Assembly (NCBI GenBank): GCA_013397935.1
Contig: VZRN01004724.1
Coordinates: forward strand, 223,076-287,075
From: Dasyornis broadbenti
Lineage: Eukaryota > Chordata > Aves > Passeriformes > Dasyornithidae
DNA length: 64,000 nt
Reading direction: 5' to 3'
Both the position numbers and the translations under genes were made by a program. The notes beneath the pieces are model-generated. The model had not been told where the DNA came from, made no database searches, and was given only the letters and a program-made list of their open reading frames with translations. Positions within the stretch are counted from its first letter, which is position 1. Each line of letters opens with the position of its first letter. Below, in pieces: positions 35,996 to 48,600 of the stretch.

Positions 35996-38324
35996 ATGCA
36001 GCTCATAATGTATTCTGCAGTACGCTGTGCTAGAAATAAGTGCTTAAAGCAGATGAGGGAAATGACAAATTAGAGAGGGCATGCACAATGAAGTGGAGGA
36101 CTTCTAAAGCAGTTATATCAGCAGCATCTGCACAAAATTATTCCACTTTTTTATTTTGTTACTTTTGTCTTGATTTGTGTCTTCTTGTCATTAACTGTAA
36201 GAGCGTATTTAGAATTTAAAATTATGTTAATATCTAGAGGCCTCAGTCATCTAGATCGTCTAGACATTAAAAATTTTGTTTGGGGTTTGTTAAATTTAAA
36301 TTACTGTGCCTAATCCAAAATGTTTCAGGCTCAATTCTCAAAAGTAGTTAGAGTCTTACTTCTGCTGAAATCAGAGTTTTGTGCCTGCAGGCCAGATGGA
36401 GAAGAGCTGTAGAGTCCAGAGAACAAGGCATAATAAAATAATAGGGCAAGCAAGTGTAGGGAAAGTTTTATTCCCTTTCTTCCTTGTTCTGAATTTCCTT
36501 TAAGAATTTAGCAAAGTTTATTCTGTGTCACTTTGGTCTCCTGTAACTGTAGTGCTGACCTGGGCTGTCTATGTGTGATATTAAGTGCTGGCTTTCATGG
36601 CTTTTTGCTGACTTACGTGAACCAGCAAAATTTATAATAGTACCACAGCTACTCAGGAAATTAACAGTCAATGAATATTTACTGGAACTGAAATGTTGCC
36701 TACCGAAGAAATATAATACCCTCTGGCTTCTGGCTGGTAGTATATTAGGAACCATTGGAGTCAGTTGATTCTGGTTTTGTCATGTGGCTGAGTATTTGTC
36801 TTAAAACTCTGATTCATGACATGGGCTCAATGTGTAATATATCTGCTTCTTGATAGCAGTCCTTTCTTTTACACATTTGTTACTTGGCATACAAGGAGAA
36901 TTTATGACAAAACTTATGACAATACCATAAGTGTCATAGACTACAAACTACTAGATAAGTAAAATTTCCAAAAGTATCCAAGTTCCATTTTAAAATGAGA
37001 CTTGAACATTTAGATTTCAAAATACCATGGAAAACCAAAAGGCTTCTAGATAAAAAACAGAACTTAGGCATCTGATTTACAAGGACAATTCAAAATGTTT
37101 TTAAATTATAGCACTTTAATGGTTGTTCTGAGAATACAAATATGCAGACATGACTATCAATTCGGAAAAGCAAAGCCTTTTTACAATAAATACAAATTAG
37201 ATGAGATGTTTGGTCTGAATTTCATACACTACTGATTTAGCTTATGCTATATGTTGAGCTGAATGATTAACAGATTAACTAATTAATGGCAATACTATAT
37301 AGATTGTAATTAATAGCTAAGTCAAAGCAAGCTTACTTGTAGAAATACTTTGTCTCTGCAAGCTGTGGGTTCTTGCAAGGTTGGTATGAACGGTGTTTCT
37401 CAAACAGGTGCAATAACAAGCTGTAAGTGACTTAATGTGTTCCACCACAAAACATGCATACCTAGGCATGAGATTCATTCCAAATTTAGGAAGTTTATGA
37501 GTGGATATCCATTGAATTAATCAGAAAGTGGTCATCAGAGACAAATTTATCTGCAATGATGGTGCAACCCAACGGTGGGACACACTGAAGAAGAATGCTA
37601 TTCTCGAAGTACATGTTTTTATCTTCAATAAAATAGGCAATTTAAGAGGGGTTTTGTTTGGTGTGGGTGTTTGGGGTTTTTTTAGTTGGGGTCTGGTTTT
37701 TTTTCTCAAGGATTATTTCCATGCCTCTTTCTCCTATCTTTCTCCCACTCTCATATCCACACAGAGTAATCATTCTCCATTTTCCAAACTTGTTTTAACA
37801 CTTGCAAAATGGTCTAGTGAACTCTGCAATGACTGAAAGGGAAAAGTCTATTGTTTCAAGGTTTAATAAGAATTCCAATACCATCTGTGCACAGAGGCTC
37901 CTACATAATCAGTATGAATTAGGCATGTAGGGATGTTAGAACAGCAATGTCCAATTCATGACCTACCAGAAAAAAATTACTCTGGCCCAAAGATCAGCAT
38001 TAGCTATGCTTATCCTAGAGTTGCAGGATCCTAAGGGATTATGGTGGCTGAACAGTGGCTGCTGTAGTCAGGAGCTGATTCTACTGCCCCTGTGCAGGAA
38101 ATGTTGTCCTTGGGTGGGGAGCACATGCAGCAGACAGCCCTTCCCTGGCACTGGGATAGGCTGTGTAATCCAGCTGGTGACAACGGCTGCATGCTCTCCT
38201 TTTCCTGCATGTTGGCCCTGCATATTCATGTTGGGTCTGGGATGTGGTCCAGCCCAGTTCTCACTTCTGTGTTGCCTAATGGCAGGCACAAATATCAAAC
38301 AAAGACTTTTTTGCCCTTTATGGT
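35996..38324. other. Unique non-coding sequence
   Basis: No gene was recognised. A G/T-rich patch is at 37650-37700. A 142-codon plus-strand frame at 37958-38386 runs into the LTR and shows no domain, so it is considered chance. Confidence 0.5.
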
Positions 38325-38780
38325 TGTTGTTGATTAGTAGCAGCTCAACTGCTCACTCACTCCAGTGGCATGGGGGAGAGAATTGAAAGTGTAAGGGTGA
38401 GAAAATGCATGGGTTGAGACAAACCCAGTATACTATTATTATTATTATCAACAACAACATCAATAACAGCAAAAGTAATATTGTAAGTAAAGGTAAAAAA
38501 AAAAAACAGCAGAGATAATAATAGACAAGTGATGCAAATATAAACTATCACTCCCCACCACCCGATCGATGCCCAGCCAGCCCCCAAGCAGCAGGGCAGT
38601 GTGAGAAGCACAAAAAGCCTTGAATCTGTGTAAGCACTGCTCAGCATCAATTAAAACATTCCTTTATAATCAACGCTGTTTCCAGCACAAATCCAAAGCA
38701 TAGCCCTGTACTAGGGCTATGTACTATCTGTACTAGCAACTGTGAGGAAAATCAACTCTGTTCCAGGCAAAACCAGCACA
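38325..38780 (-). mobile_element. Avian endogenous-retrovirus solo LTR with internal deletion
   Basis: The plus strand begins TGTTGTTGATTAG and ends AAAACCAGCACA, so it has TG...CA ends. Within it, in family order, are CTCACTCACTCC, GGGGGAGAGAATTG, GAGAAAATGCATGGGTTGAG, an ATT/CAA-rich block, ACAAGTGATGCAAATA, CACCACCCGATCGATGCCCA, GTGTGAGAAGC and GAAAATCAACTCTGTTCCAG. In the family as I know it, transcription reads on the opposite strand, hence minus. The segment carrying the TATATAA promoter element, expected between the GATCGATGCCCAGC and TGAGAAGC blocks, is absent, so this copy seems promoterless. Flanking ATGGT (38320-38324) and CTGGT (38781-38785) agree at four of five bases, like a decayed target duplication. 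No internal retroviral genes remain. Family assignment is from memory, so I give no family name. Confidence 0.8.
38699..38721. repeat. 9-bp perfect hairpin inside the LTR
   Basis: CATAGCCCT and its reverse complement AGGGCTATG flank a five-base loop (GTACT). From memory the family consensus is less symmetric here, so the palindrome seems to be a copy-specific change. Confidence 0.7.
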
Positions 38781-41700
38781 CTGGTGAGCTTGGTTTCTGA
38801 GTTTGGTAAGCATACTGTTTTTTTATTTATCATCAGCCCCTAAAGTGCTGACAGCACTGAGCTGAAGAATATATCACTCATTGTATCTACTCGCATTTGC
38901 CCCAGAATATTTTTTAGTTATTCCAAGAGTAAGTTTTTGAATCCATAAGGCTTCTGAAAACACACCAGTAATTTCAGTAGAAGGAAAGTACCGGAGTCTG
39001 CTCAGGGCTTTCCTTTTATTTATTGTTTGTATGTAAATTGTTTATTTATTGAAACTGCCACATGACATTTGCAGGAAATCATCAGTTTGGGCATAGAGAT
39101 CTGAATTTCTCTCTTTCTGACACTAAAATCTAACGTTCTTTCCTTAGGAGTAAGAACAAACAAGATTTGCAGTATTTAAAAAGACAATTCCAGTAATCAG
39201 TGACATTTTGTCAAAACAGGGGCAAGATGAATTGGGAATAAAGGAAGTGATATTTTAAGTGATATAGCACGTCATTTACCACTTGGCTTAGAGGTCCTAT
39301 ATGAATAATGGCAGAATGGAATAAATGTCTCAGTGCTTTGTTAGAGGTGATTCATCTCTTGATGAAGAATTTATATTGCCATTATAAAACTCTCCTAAAG
39401 ACTGGACTTTTCTAAAGTAAGACTTCTGCTGTTTTACATAGAAGCTAGCTTTGACTGAAGTAATAGATTTTGTTCAGTCAAGTAAAAAAAGCTGATAATA
39501 ATGTGTGTTATTAGTTTTATACAGTGATAATGAAAAAATGGGAATATACAGAAAGGTCTCAAAAGCGGTGTTAATAGGGTTATTTTTTTCTTCCTGCATG
39601 TTGTATTAATTTTCAACAGAAAGTAGCCAACATAGAAAATCCACTGGAAGGATTCATTAGAAGAGTAACCATCCATGTGAAATAGCATTTAGAATCTTCG
39701 GTTTCTAGAGCTGTCCTTGCTTCAGGGGCAAATTTTAATTTTATATTGTATTGCTTTATTTATTTGGCTGGTTACAATCAGTATGCTGTCACTGCTCAGA
39801 AACTGAGCTGGCTTAGCTGTGTCTGGTTAGAGATGTCACACAGCACGTACAAATTCACATGATTGCCATTGGGACAAGCTTTGATCCACGGGCTCTTAGA
39901 CCTCTGTAAAACACATGGATTTTAAGTGCCTTGATTTCATTAAAAGCAATTACTTTTATTCCCTTCTTTTTAGAGGGAGACAAGTGTTAATACTAAAAGC
40001 TTCAGCACGGAGTCAAGGGATGTGTGGATGAAAGTGAAGCAACTTGGCCACGTGCCTTCTTATCACGGAATAACCAGGTTGTTTAATATACAGGGGCAGG
40101 AAAGAGAGAAAAAGGAAGATGGCAAGCAGAAGTAACTGTGAGTGTAATTCTTAAGCAGTAGAAGAAAAGCAGAGCTTCTTAAAGCATGGAAATTGTCAGA
40201 GGGATAAGATTGGAAGTTGATCCATGACACTGTGATCAGGATGGTGATGGTCATTCTTTTTCCATTGAGAGTTGCAAGATTTTTCTCTTACTTTCCTTGA
40301 GAGTAAAAAAAAACTGTATGAGAGAATCTTTCTTGTTTTATCTATTCCTAGGAAGCTGGAAATTGACGATAAGGACCTTTACAAAGAAAAACAAGTTGCA
40401 AAGAAAAACATCTGCAATGTATAGACAGGAGCTGATGAGGTGCCTGTCCATTTGCTGATGCCTCTGCTGCTTCTGAGAGCAGCACCACTCACTGCTTCCT
40501 GGAGCCTCTGGCTCCTCTTGTAACAGGCGTAGAGTTTGATTCCAGGCCCTTGTGCTGGGCAAGAGTAATGGTAGACTACAAAAGAATTCTCTGTCTGCAT
40601 CCTTCTCTGTCTATGGGGCACTGCAGAATAACCTCCTTATTTCACCCTTACCTTCTTCAAGAAAAACAGGGTCCCTTGCAGCACTTCCTCCCATCTCCTA
40701 AAATTTGTAATCATGTAGGACAGGCTCCCAAATAAATGAGTTTTGGACACTGTTGTTCAAAGCCATCATCTGCAGTCACATTTTTAAATTTTTTTCTTAT
40801 TATCCCTTTATCCTTATTTTATCCTTATCCTGGAATTTATTCTTAGGACACAAAATACAGTTTTGAGTTTAGCTAGAATGGAAAAAAGGACTATTTTTAT
40901 AGCAAGTCATGGACAATCATTAGCCAGGAGAAGATGATGGTTTGAGAAGTGCCACTTTGTACCTGTTTGGAGTTTAAAACTATCAGTCTGGAAGATGAAG
41001 TCTGCCTTCTTTTTTTTTTTGGTACTTTTACTCTTTGGGTGCTGGTGACTGATAAAATAAGTTAGAATATCTTTTACAGGTGTCTGTTTAATAAAACAAT
41101 GATCTGGCAACATCTTTTTTTTTTAGGAACTCACACATCCAGGCACACACACACATAATTTCTCCAAGGCAAAAATAAATTTAAATACTTAACCTACCTA
41201 ATAAATCACATGGAAACTTTGGGTTTTTTAAGGATGAAAATGTGAGCAATAGTTTTACAGTTAAGGCTGTACTGAGATTTCTACAAGACTCTGATTATTC
41301 TGTTCAATACTTTCAGAAAATTGACTAAAAATTAATTCAATCTTGAAATGGGTACTAAATTCTACTAAATATCCACTAAATTCTTTAGTAGATATTTGAA
41401 CTATCTGGCTAGTATTTAGATGAAAAATTTCTATAACAAAAACCGTTTAAAATAATATAATAATATGTGCCCTGAAGTGGCTTAACTGGGTTTTTTCCCC
41501 AGTCCCATACATTAACTTTTAAATCAAAAACTGTTTTATTCCATCATCTGTGTAGCTCAACACTTGTATACTTCAAGAAATGTCTACATAAATATCATAT
41601 GTGTCCAAAATGTCATATTACTGCTTTTTTTTTTTTCTTCTAAATTCATAAGGACACTACAGGACTTTTAATTCCTAACTCAATGTGATTTTCCTCTTGT

Positions 41701-44700
41701 AAGTGTCCTCAGAGAATTCTAAGGAAACAAAGAATTGCCTGGTGATGTTGCAGAAGATTTTCTTGAAAGACATTGCTTTTCCAGTAGCATTTAATTATTT
41801 AACAAAATATGCCCTCAGTGTAATGCCCTTTATGTAATCTTAATAAAGTCACCATGATCAGTATTGCACATGCACCATGTCTGAAAAGCTAATGGTTTTA
41901 GCTACTTTAAAGGCATACCAAAAGCTAAGGAAGCTCATGAGGAAAAGGTTAAAAGAATTAAGTGTGCATAAAATAACTACAAACTAAGGAGGCAGAAGTA
42001 GGAAATGTGCCTGAAAATACTGAAAGGACACTCTTAAAGAAATTAAAAGCATTGCTTGTGAATATAGGAAAAAATGTATCTATGAAACAAAGAAAGGGGA
42101 AAAGCTAGAATTATTTGCCAAACAGAAAGACTAATTACAGTGTTATCAACCTCTTAGGGGAAGCATTAAAAATCTCTTCACTCAAGCTGTTCAAATTTAG
42201 GCTTTGGCAAAGCATCAGGGGATATTCTGCAAAGAACAATGCTTCTCTGGTGAGGTGAACAGGCTGGAGAGAAGCTGATAAAGCGACAGTATTAGCATGG
42301 TGCACAGCTGTTGGAGAAAGACACAGTAAATGCTGAAATCAAAAGTAAGCAGTTCTGTTTGAAAAGGGCACAGGCAATTACTGGTGCTGGAATTCAAAAA
42401 GTCTTGGTGACGTTCTACATGGTTAAAGAAACTGAAAACTTCTGACGCCTTCCTCTATAATCTCTAGAACTGCTGGTTTTGGTTTTTAATAATTTTAATA
42501 GCCAAACCATCTTTCTTCATGGCTACAGAATGTGAAGCTCTACGACAAACAATACCCCACACCCTAAGATATTAATTTAATACAATTAAAAATGCTATCT
42601 ATGCAAAATGCAGGCACTCTAGTTAGTGGGATGTGGTTAAGAGCTGCTTCATATTCTGACAAATAATCTGAGGACTACGGAAGGATTTAAAAATGTAAGA
42701 GAAATCTTACAGTCCTGTAGTCGGTTTTCTTGGGTCTCTCTTCTTGTGCCTTGCTTGTGAACACACTGGCACAACCAATTCTTTTCCTGTGTTCCTTGCC
42801 TGTGCCTCTCCCTCTGCTGTTATTTATCTACTCCTGTATTCTGTAGTCATTTCAGGATGCCACTTTGCATTAAAGACGGAATATGAGAGCTCTTCTGCGT
42901 TATTTTACTATCCATACTTTTCTTATTATTTCACAAATTTCGTGTCAGATAAAACCTGTCAAGTTTTAGCCTATACCATATTTATCTTGTTTAGTTTTTG
43001 TTTTACAGTTTCAAAACCCAAGAAGTTTATAATTGGTAGGATAGCAGTAATTTAAATATTTCAGCTAGTAACTCCTCACGTAACCTGATGTTTGTATAAA
43101 GTAGAATAGAAAATACATAAATAAACCCAGAAGTATTTAATAACTCCGTAATTTTACTCTGTTTCTGTGGAGAAGATCAATACTTATTTGCTGCACGGCT
43201 ACAGTATTTCAGGATCAGTTCCTTGCCATACATGAACATATTTAAGTATTCATTGGAAAGCTAGAGATGAAAGGCTTTGTACAGACATTTCAGGAAAAGT
43301 ACAAAATTAAATGAGTGAACCTGGCTAAGATGGAAGAAATTGTTTTCTAATTATTTTAAACACCAAGTCACTCACGTAGTCAAACTTGACCAAGACAAAT
43401 TTCCAACTTTTGTGGGAGTGCTAGTGATGTTAGAAATGTAGAGGCAAACATTTCCAATCCCTCATGCTAAGAGGAAGGTAGGATAATCTACCATCTACAA
43501 ATGTAGGTCTATGCAAAGGATATACAAAAGAAAAGCCAAAATATTATCTTTTATAATAACACCATGTTACTGAGCCTAGGAGAATGTGAAATGGTTATTT
43601 TATGAGAAAATAAAACCCTTTGGAAATAATCTAGATAAAATATAATATTTAAAAAAAAAGTGTACTTCAAAGGAAATGCCTCATACTGGTAGTATGTGAC
43701 CGTCAGTGGCACAGGTGACAGATCCCACCACAGAACAGCACTTCATGAAACAGCACATTCTGTAGGATGGTCTACAACAGGATAGAGTTTAGGACTGTAG
43801 CTATACCACACAAACATACTGTACCCTGTGGAAAGGCAGGTCTGTCCCCAAAGGGATGCTGCCCTTTACTTCCTCAGCAAATATTGGCAAGCCATGACGG
43901 GGAAATTTGATTTCCCAAGTGCCAGATATGCTAAGCAGGAAATATCTCCTCACCTAAATGAAAGTTCCCAATTCAGGGAATATTTAGCTATTCTGAGAGT
44001 AAATCCTAGACTGAAACTAATTTGCAGACATACGAATGATCAGGGAATTAAAACTGTTACACTCCACCATGAATCATAAAGTACCCTCAGCCTCAGGTCT
44101 TCAAGAACAGAATGAAAGATGTTAAAATAGATTTTTAGTTGTTCTGAAACCAGCTCAACGAATCTGATTTGTCCCACAGAACTAAGCCACTACTTTTCAT
44201 CAGTAGCGTGCCTCATGACCTCCATTTCACTCAGCTCTCTGAAGCCAGATACTGTGCCCAGTTAGGTGCAGTCAGAGAATTCACTTCTGATCTCAGGAAA
44301 CCTCTGCTATTAGCATTATTTTTATCTCTAAAAACCTGCTGGTTTTAAACTCAAGCCTTTTATAGCAGCAGACTATTGAATATAACTAAAATACTACCAT
44401 TTTTCTAAATACTAATTGTTCTAGTGAAGCCAGTAGGATTTTACTTAAATCACATATACACACAGTACACAGTCTGAATATGATAAATTTCTCTGAAGAT
44501 CAGCACTTATGCTCCTCTTCTGTAGCCAATGGGGGTTAAATCAGCCCTGGACCATACCATGGGATTAGGGTACTAGGAGTTCTGCAGACATGATTCTAAT
44601 GCCAAAAAACAGTGAAAAGCTATGAAGCACTATGCAGTCATGGGTCACTTGAACACACCGACTTCAGAATCCTAGGATTTGATTATAATGCCCTTCAGCT

Positions 44701-45644
44701 TAGACAGTCACTTCTAACTAAGTGGAAAAATCAATGTGAATGCCATAATTCTAATTTGACAGCCTTTTATGCCCTCTTTGCATGAATTTTGCAGAGGTGG
44801 AAATGACTCCACAGGAACTGTGTCAGCAGAGAATATAGGCAGAGAATCCCAATTTCAATACATAGAAAATGGTGGTGGTAAAAAGGACACAAATTGCACC
44901 AAATAAAATAAATTATACACCAAACCTCAAAACTAAGAAGAGATAACTGGTCTGGAAGATCTGCAGCAGAAAAACATCTAGCGATATTTCACTAAAATAC
45001 ATGAAGATTTTAGACTTCCAGGGAAAGGGACATGCATTACAGATCAAGGCATTTCAACAACTCTTGTTTACCGAGGGCTTTCCTTAACTGTTTATGAGTT
45101 CAAAGCTTACTATGTTACTCAATGATTGATAACATGTCACTGGATGACCAGCATTTTTAGCAAAGGAATATATAGCAGCCAAAGTTGAAACTTCACTCTA
45201 AAACGGCAGAATAATCTTGATCTTTCTCACTTAGGAGTTTGCCATTGAAACATCAAAAGCTTTTCTTTGGCTTTCCCGAGGTATAAAGAGCAGTTTCAGT
45301 AATAAGTTACTGCTTGATTCCACAGCATATGTGTCTGAGGCAAGTAAGCTGCCACAGAGTCATCTTTGGTTGTGATGCGTACATAAATCAACTTTAGAAA
45401 AATAAAGCACCGAAATCACAAGCCCAAATAGGTGACTTGTCCTTACATTCTAAGCAGCTGAAGAAAGAAGGTCACAGCAGAGAATGTTAGACAACCTTTA
45501 TGCAAGACAGCACTGCTTTTCTATTTCTATCACCTTATTAACTAAACTTTTCTTTATCAAAGTCATCTAGAAGAATGATCAATGGAGGACTGAATGGCTG
45601 CAAAATATCCACAGAAATAAGAATAATACATCTCTGTATCTTGG
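38781..45644. other. Long unique non-coding stretch
   Basis: No gene, RNA or transposon was recognised. A T run lies near 41626-41636 and an (AC)n microtract near 41140-41155. Frames such as 43828-44079 (83 codons, plus) have unremarkable composition and no domain. A weak acceptor-bounded segment at 40353-40421 is listed separately. Confidence 0.5.
40353..40421 (+). other. Weak terminal-exon-like segment
   Basis: A pyrimidine-rich tract (CTTTCTTGTTTTATCTATTCCTAG) ends in AG at 40352 and is followed by a short lysine-rich open frame (KLEIDDKDLYKEKQ...) closed by TAG near 40419-40421. The acceptor is good by eye, but no protein family is recognised and no donor-containing partner exon is visible. 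Confidence 0.1.
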
Positions 45645-45671
45645 CTTTTCTTTTCTTTTCTTTTCTTTTTT
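45645..45671. repeat. (TTTTC)n short array
   Basis: Four perfect TTTTC units continue into a run of six T. This is a small pyrimidine microsatellite. Confidence 0.92.
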
Positions 45672-48600
45672 AGGGGTTTTTCATCTATGAGCTGCAAAAC
45701 AGTGGGTCAGGTTCATTCCTATTGTGTGTACAGATGCTGGGTTTGGACCCAAATGTCACAAAATAAGCAAAGAAACATAATCCTGACAAGAACATTCTCC
45801 TTCTTTATTCTTCGTGTGTTCCCAACCTTACTGTAATCTTTAAAGCAATCTACAATAGGCTGGAAATGAGGAAAGTATTTAAGAATGGCAAAATCTATAT
45901 GTAAGTATATGATGCAAATGCACATACACAGAGGTTTCCTTACCCATTTATTTAACCAGAAAGATGCTCATTTAAATGCAGCCAGTCTCATTTAATGCCT
46001 TTCTGCTAGGAATGAAAACATTTGGCTATTGGCCAGTTCTATTCAGTACTTTTTGCCAGGCTCCAGCGTATTACATCCCATTTCATCTCCTCTTCTCTTC
46101 CTAAAGAACCCCAGGATCTCCCCATGGTAATGGGGTTGCAGATATCAACAGAGTCAATGCCAGATCAAATACTCACAGACAAGCAGATTTCCTCCCAAAG
46201 TTGAGGAGATTATTTTAAACCATGCAATTAAAATACATAGATGGGAAGGACTGGGGACAAGGCTGGTTTGATTGCTGTCCAAATTCATCTATTCTCATCC
46301 TGTTTTTCACTCCCCTTGCCCTCATTTGGGCTGTCTCCCTCTGGGCCCAGTCCTCCCTTTTTCTGTAGCATACAGAGAAGAGCACTGAGTTGGCACACTG
46401 GAGGTCATGCACCAAAGAAACAATTTAAGTTAGGCTTTTCTTCTGAAACCGAACCTAAGGGTGTTCCCATGTGCACACACACTGTGGGTGCTAAATTTTT
46501 TCTACCAAAAAGAGTGGGATTCAGGGCTGCAGCATCAATATTATTCATATCCCCTGTGGCCGCTTTCTAGATTTGAAAAGTATGAGTCTCACTGTCAGAT
46601 CATGTCCCTTTTTGTCCTTGAATAGGGATATGAGGTTAAACATGTGCAGACAACAAAGGAGAAAGGCAGTTTGGAAGACTCGGCTGATTGCTTGCTCAAA
46701 GGGGAAATGGCAATTATGGATGCTCAAACCCTTAGATCTGCTTATTTCCACTTTCCAGACAGGTTTCACCCGTGTACATTATCATGCCCTTTGGCTCCAA
46801 AACAAGGCTGTAGAAAACTGGCGCAATCCTATTTAAATCAGCAGGTATCCTGGAGGCAGCACTGATCACCAGCCACTTAAAGGGAAATTTCACATGAGGG
46901 AGAGAGGAGCTGTGGAAGAAATGAATGATTTGTTTTGACTCCAGTGCCTATACTACAAATTTACAAAAGACAGCTAAGGGTCAAGTGTGAACGTTCGTCT
47001 CTTGCAGTGCCATAACTGAGCACAATTCATAATTCTGTGCACATGAGAATCCACTGGGCTGAGCATTTAGATACCTCTATGCTGAAATGTGGTTGTTGAT
47101 ACTTTGTTTTCTGCTAAGGCAGAATTTAAGTGAAATAAATGAGCCACAGAGAAGTCACACGTAAGGATTTAGTTGGTTCTGTAACCGAACAAGGTCTACC
47201 TGCGGGCATGTTGCGGGTGCCGGAAGTTAAATGCATATTTCTTTATTCTCAGCAGTAAAATAATAATATGGCACCATGCTCAGATCCTGGCCCTGGGGCT
47301 CAGCAATAGCAGCAGAGGAAATGCAGAGCTCCGATTTAAACGCAGTTGATCATTGTCAGGTCCTGGAATACGTTTTTGCAATGGAAGGACTCCTGGTGCA
47401 TGCTTGCTGAGTCAGCACATCTGCATTCCCCTCTGCAGCTCTTGCATTGCTGTCTGAGCAGCATGGATGTAGATGGGAGAGGTGTTTGAGGCTGTCCCAA
47501 CGGGTCAGCAGGTGCTACCATGAATAACCAACATTTTCAGAACAAACGCCACTGGTTGCTTCACAGAGCAGCATTGTATAAATTTGCCCCTACTTTCCTT
47601 AGAGACTAGTTCTAGTGTATTAATTGTTAATGTGCTTACGTGGACACATTGTACAAAATACCCTGACTTTCAGCTTTCTGGTCAGCACTACACCAAAACC
47701 AAGTGGTGTTTCCCTCTGCAGCTGTAGAGGAGGATTCACAACTCAGCAGAGTCCTCACAGATCACTTTGGGGTTTGTTGGTAACCCTCAAGGCAATACTG
47801 ATGGAAAAGCTGAGCAGTGGACAAAGCTAGGGAAAGAACTAGGAAATTTGATATGTTTTAATTTCTGCTTCAGAAATGTCCGGGTAGACATGTATGGAAT
47901 CGGAAACGCTCTGCAAAAATAAGCTGAAGCTTTCTTTCTATCTTCCTGGGTTTTGGTTGTTTTTTGTTGTTGTTGTTTTGGGGTTGTTTGTTTGTTTATT
48001 ATTATTATTTGTACTTTGAAACAGTGATTAAGCAGGCAAGATAAAAGCAAAGGACTTGGGACATTTTTAGGCCAGTTTTTCCACAGGAGTCATTTGATGA
48101 GTCAGAACAAATCCCCTTTAAAGCAAAGTGCTGTAAAGGTGTGAGAGTGCAGACATTAGGCAATTCCTTTCTCCACAATCAAAACAGGGATTCACAAATT
48201 CATGGCCAACACGGGGAGGAGTTAACTCTGCTCCCTGGACTCCTCTCCTGTCTTACCCTCCAATCCTTATAACTGCTTTCCAGGAAATATCCTTGGAGAG
48301 ATGTCACATTTTAAGGGACACAAAAAGGGAGATGAGAGGGAGAAAATATGTGTATACTCTGTCTGAGCCGCTTGACTTTTCAAGCCTTTCCTGCAGATGC
48401 ATTTCATTCTACAGGAACTTTTGTTACAGCCAGTCTACAATTGTCCTTTAACGTGATTTTATCACTCCTATTCAAAGGATGCTCATCATCTTGGACTCCA
48501 AGAATAAAGGGAATCCTTCCCTCTGTGTTTTTCCATAAACACCAGCCTCTTGATGCTGTTCACGTCTTTTATCAGGACACGTGGAACCCCTTATAATTAA

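Noticed and set aside
37958..38386. 142-codon plus-strand open frame
   Set aside because: It has no domain and runs into the LTR that starts at 38325, so its 3' end is transposon sequence.
43828..44079. 83-codon plus-strand frame with protein-like composition
   Set aside because: It is not recognised as any family and has no supporting context.
44790..44850. Resemblance to an old amniote repeat (GACTCCACAGGAACTGTGTCAG region)
   Set aside because: Too short and too diverged to separate from chance by eye.
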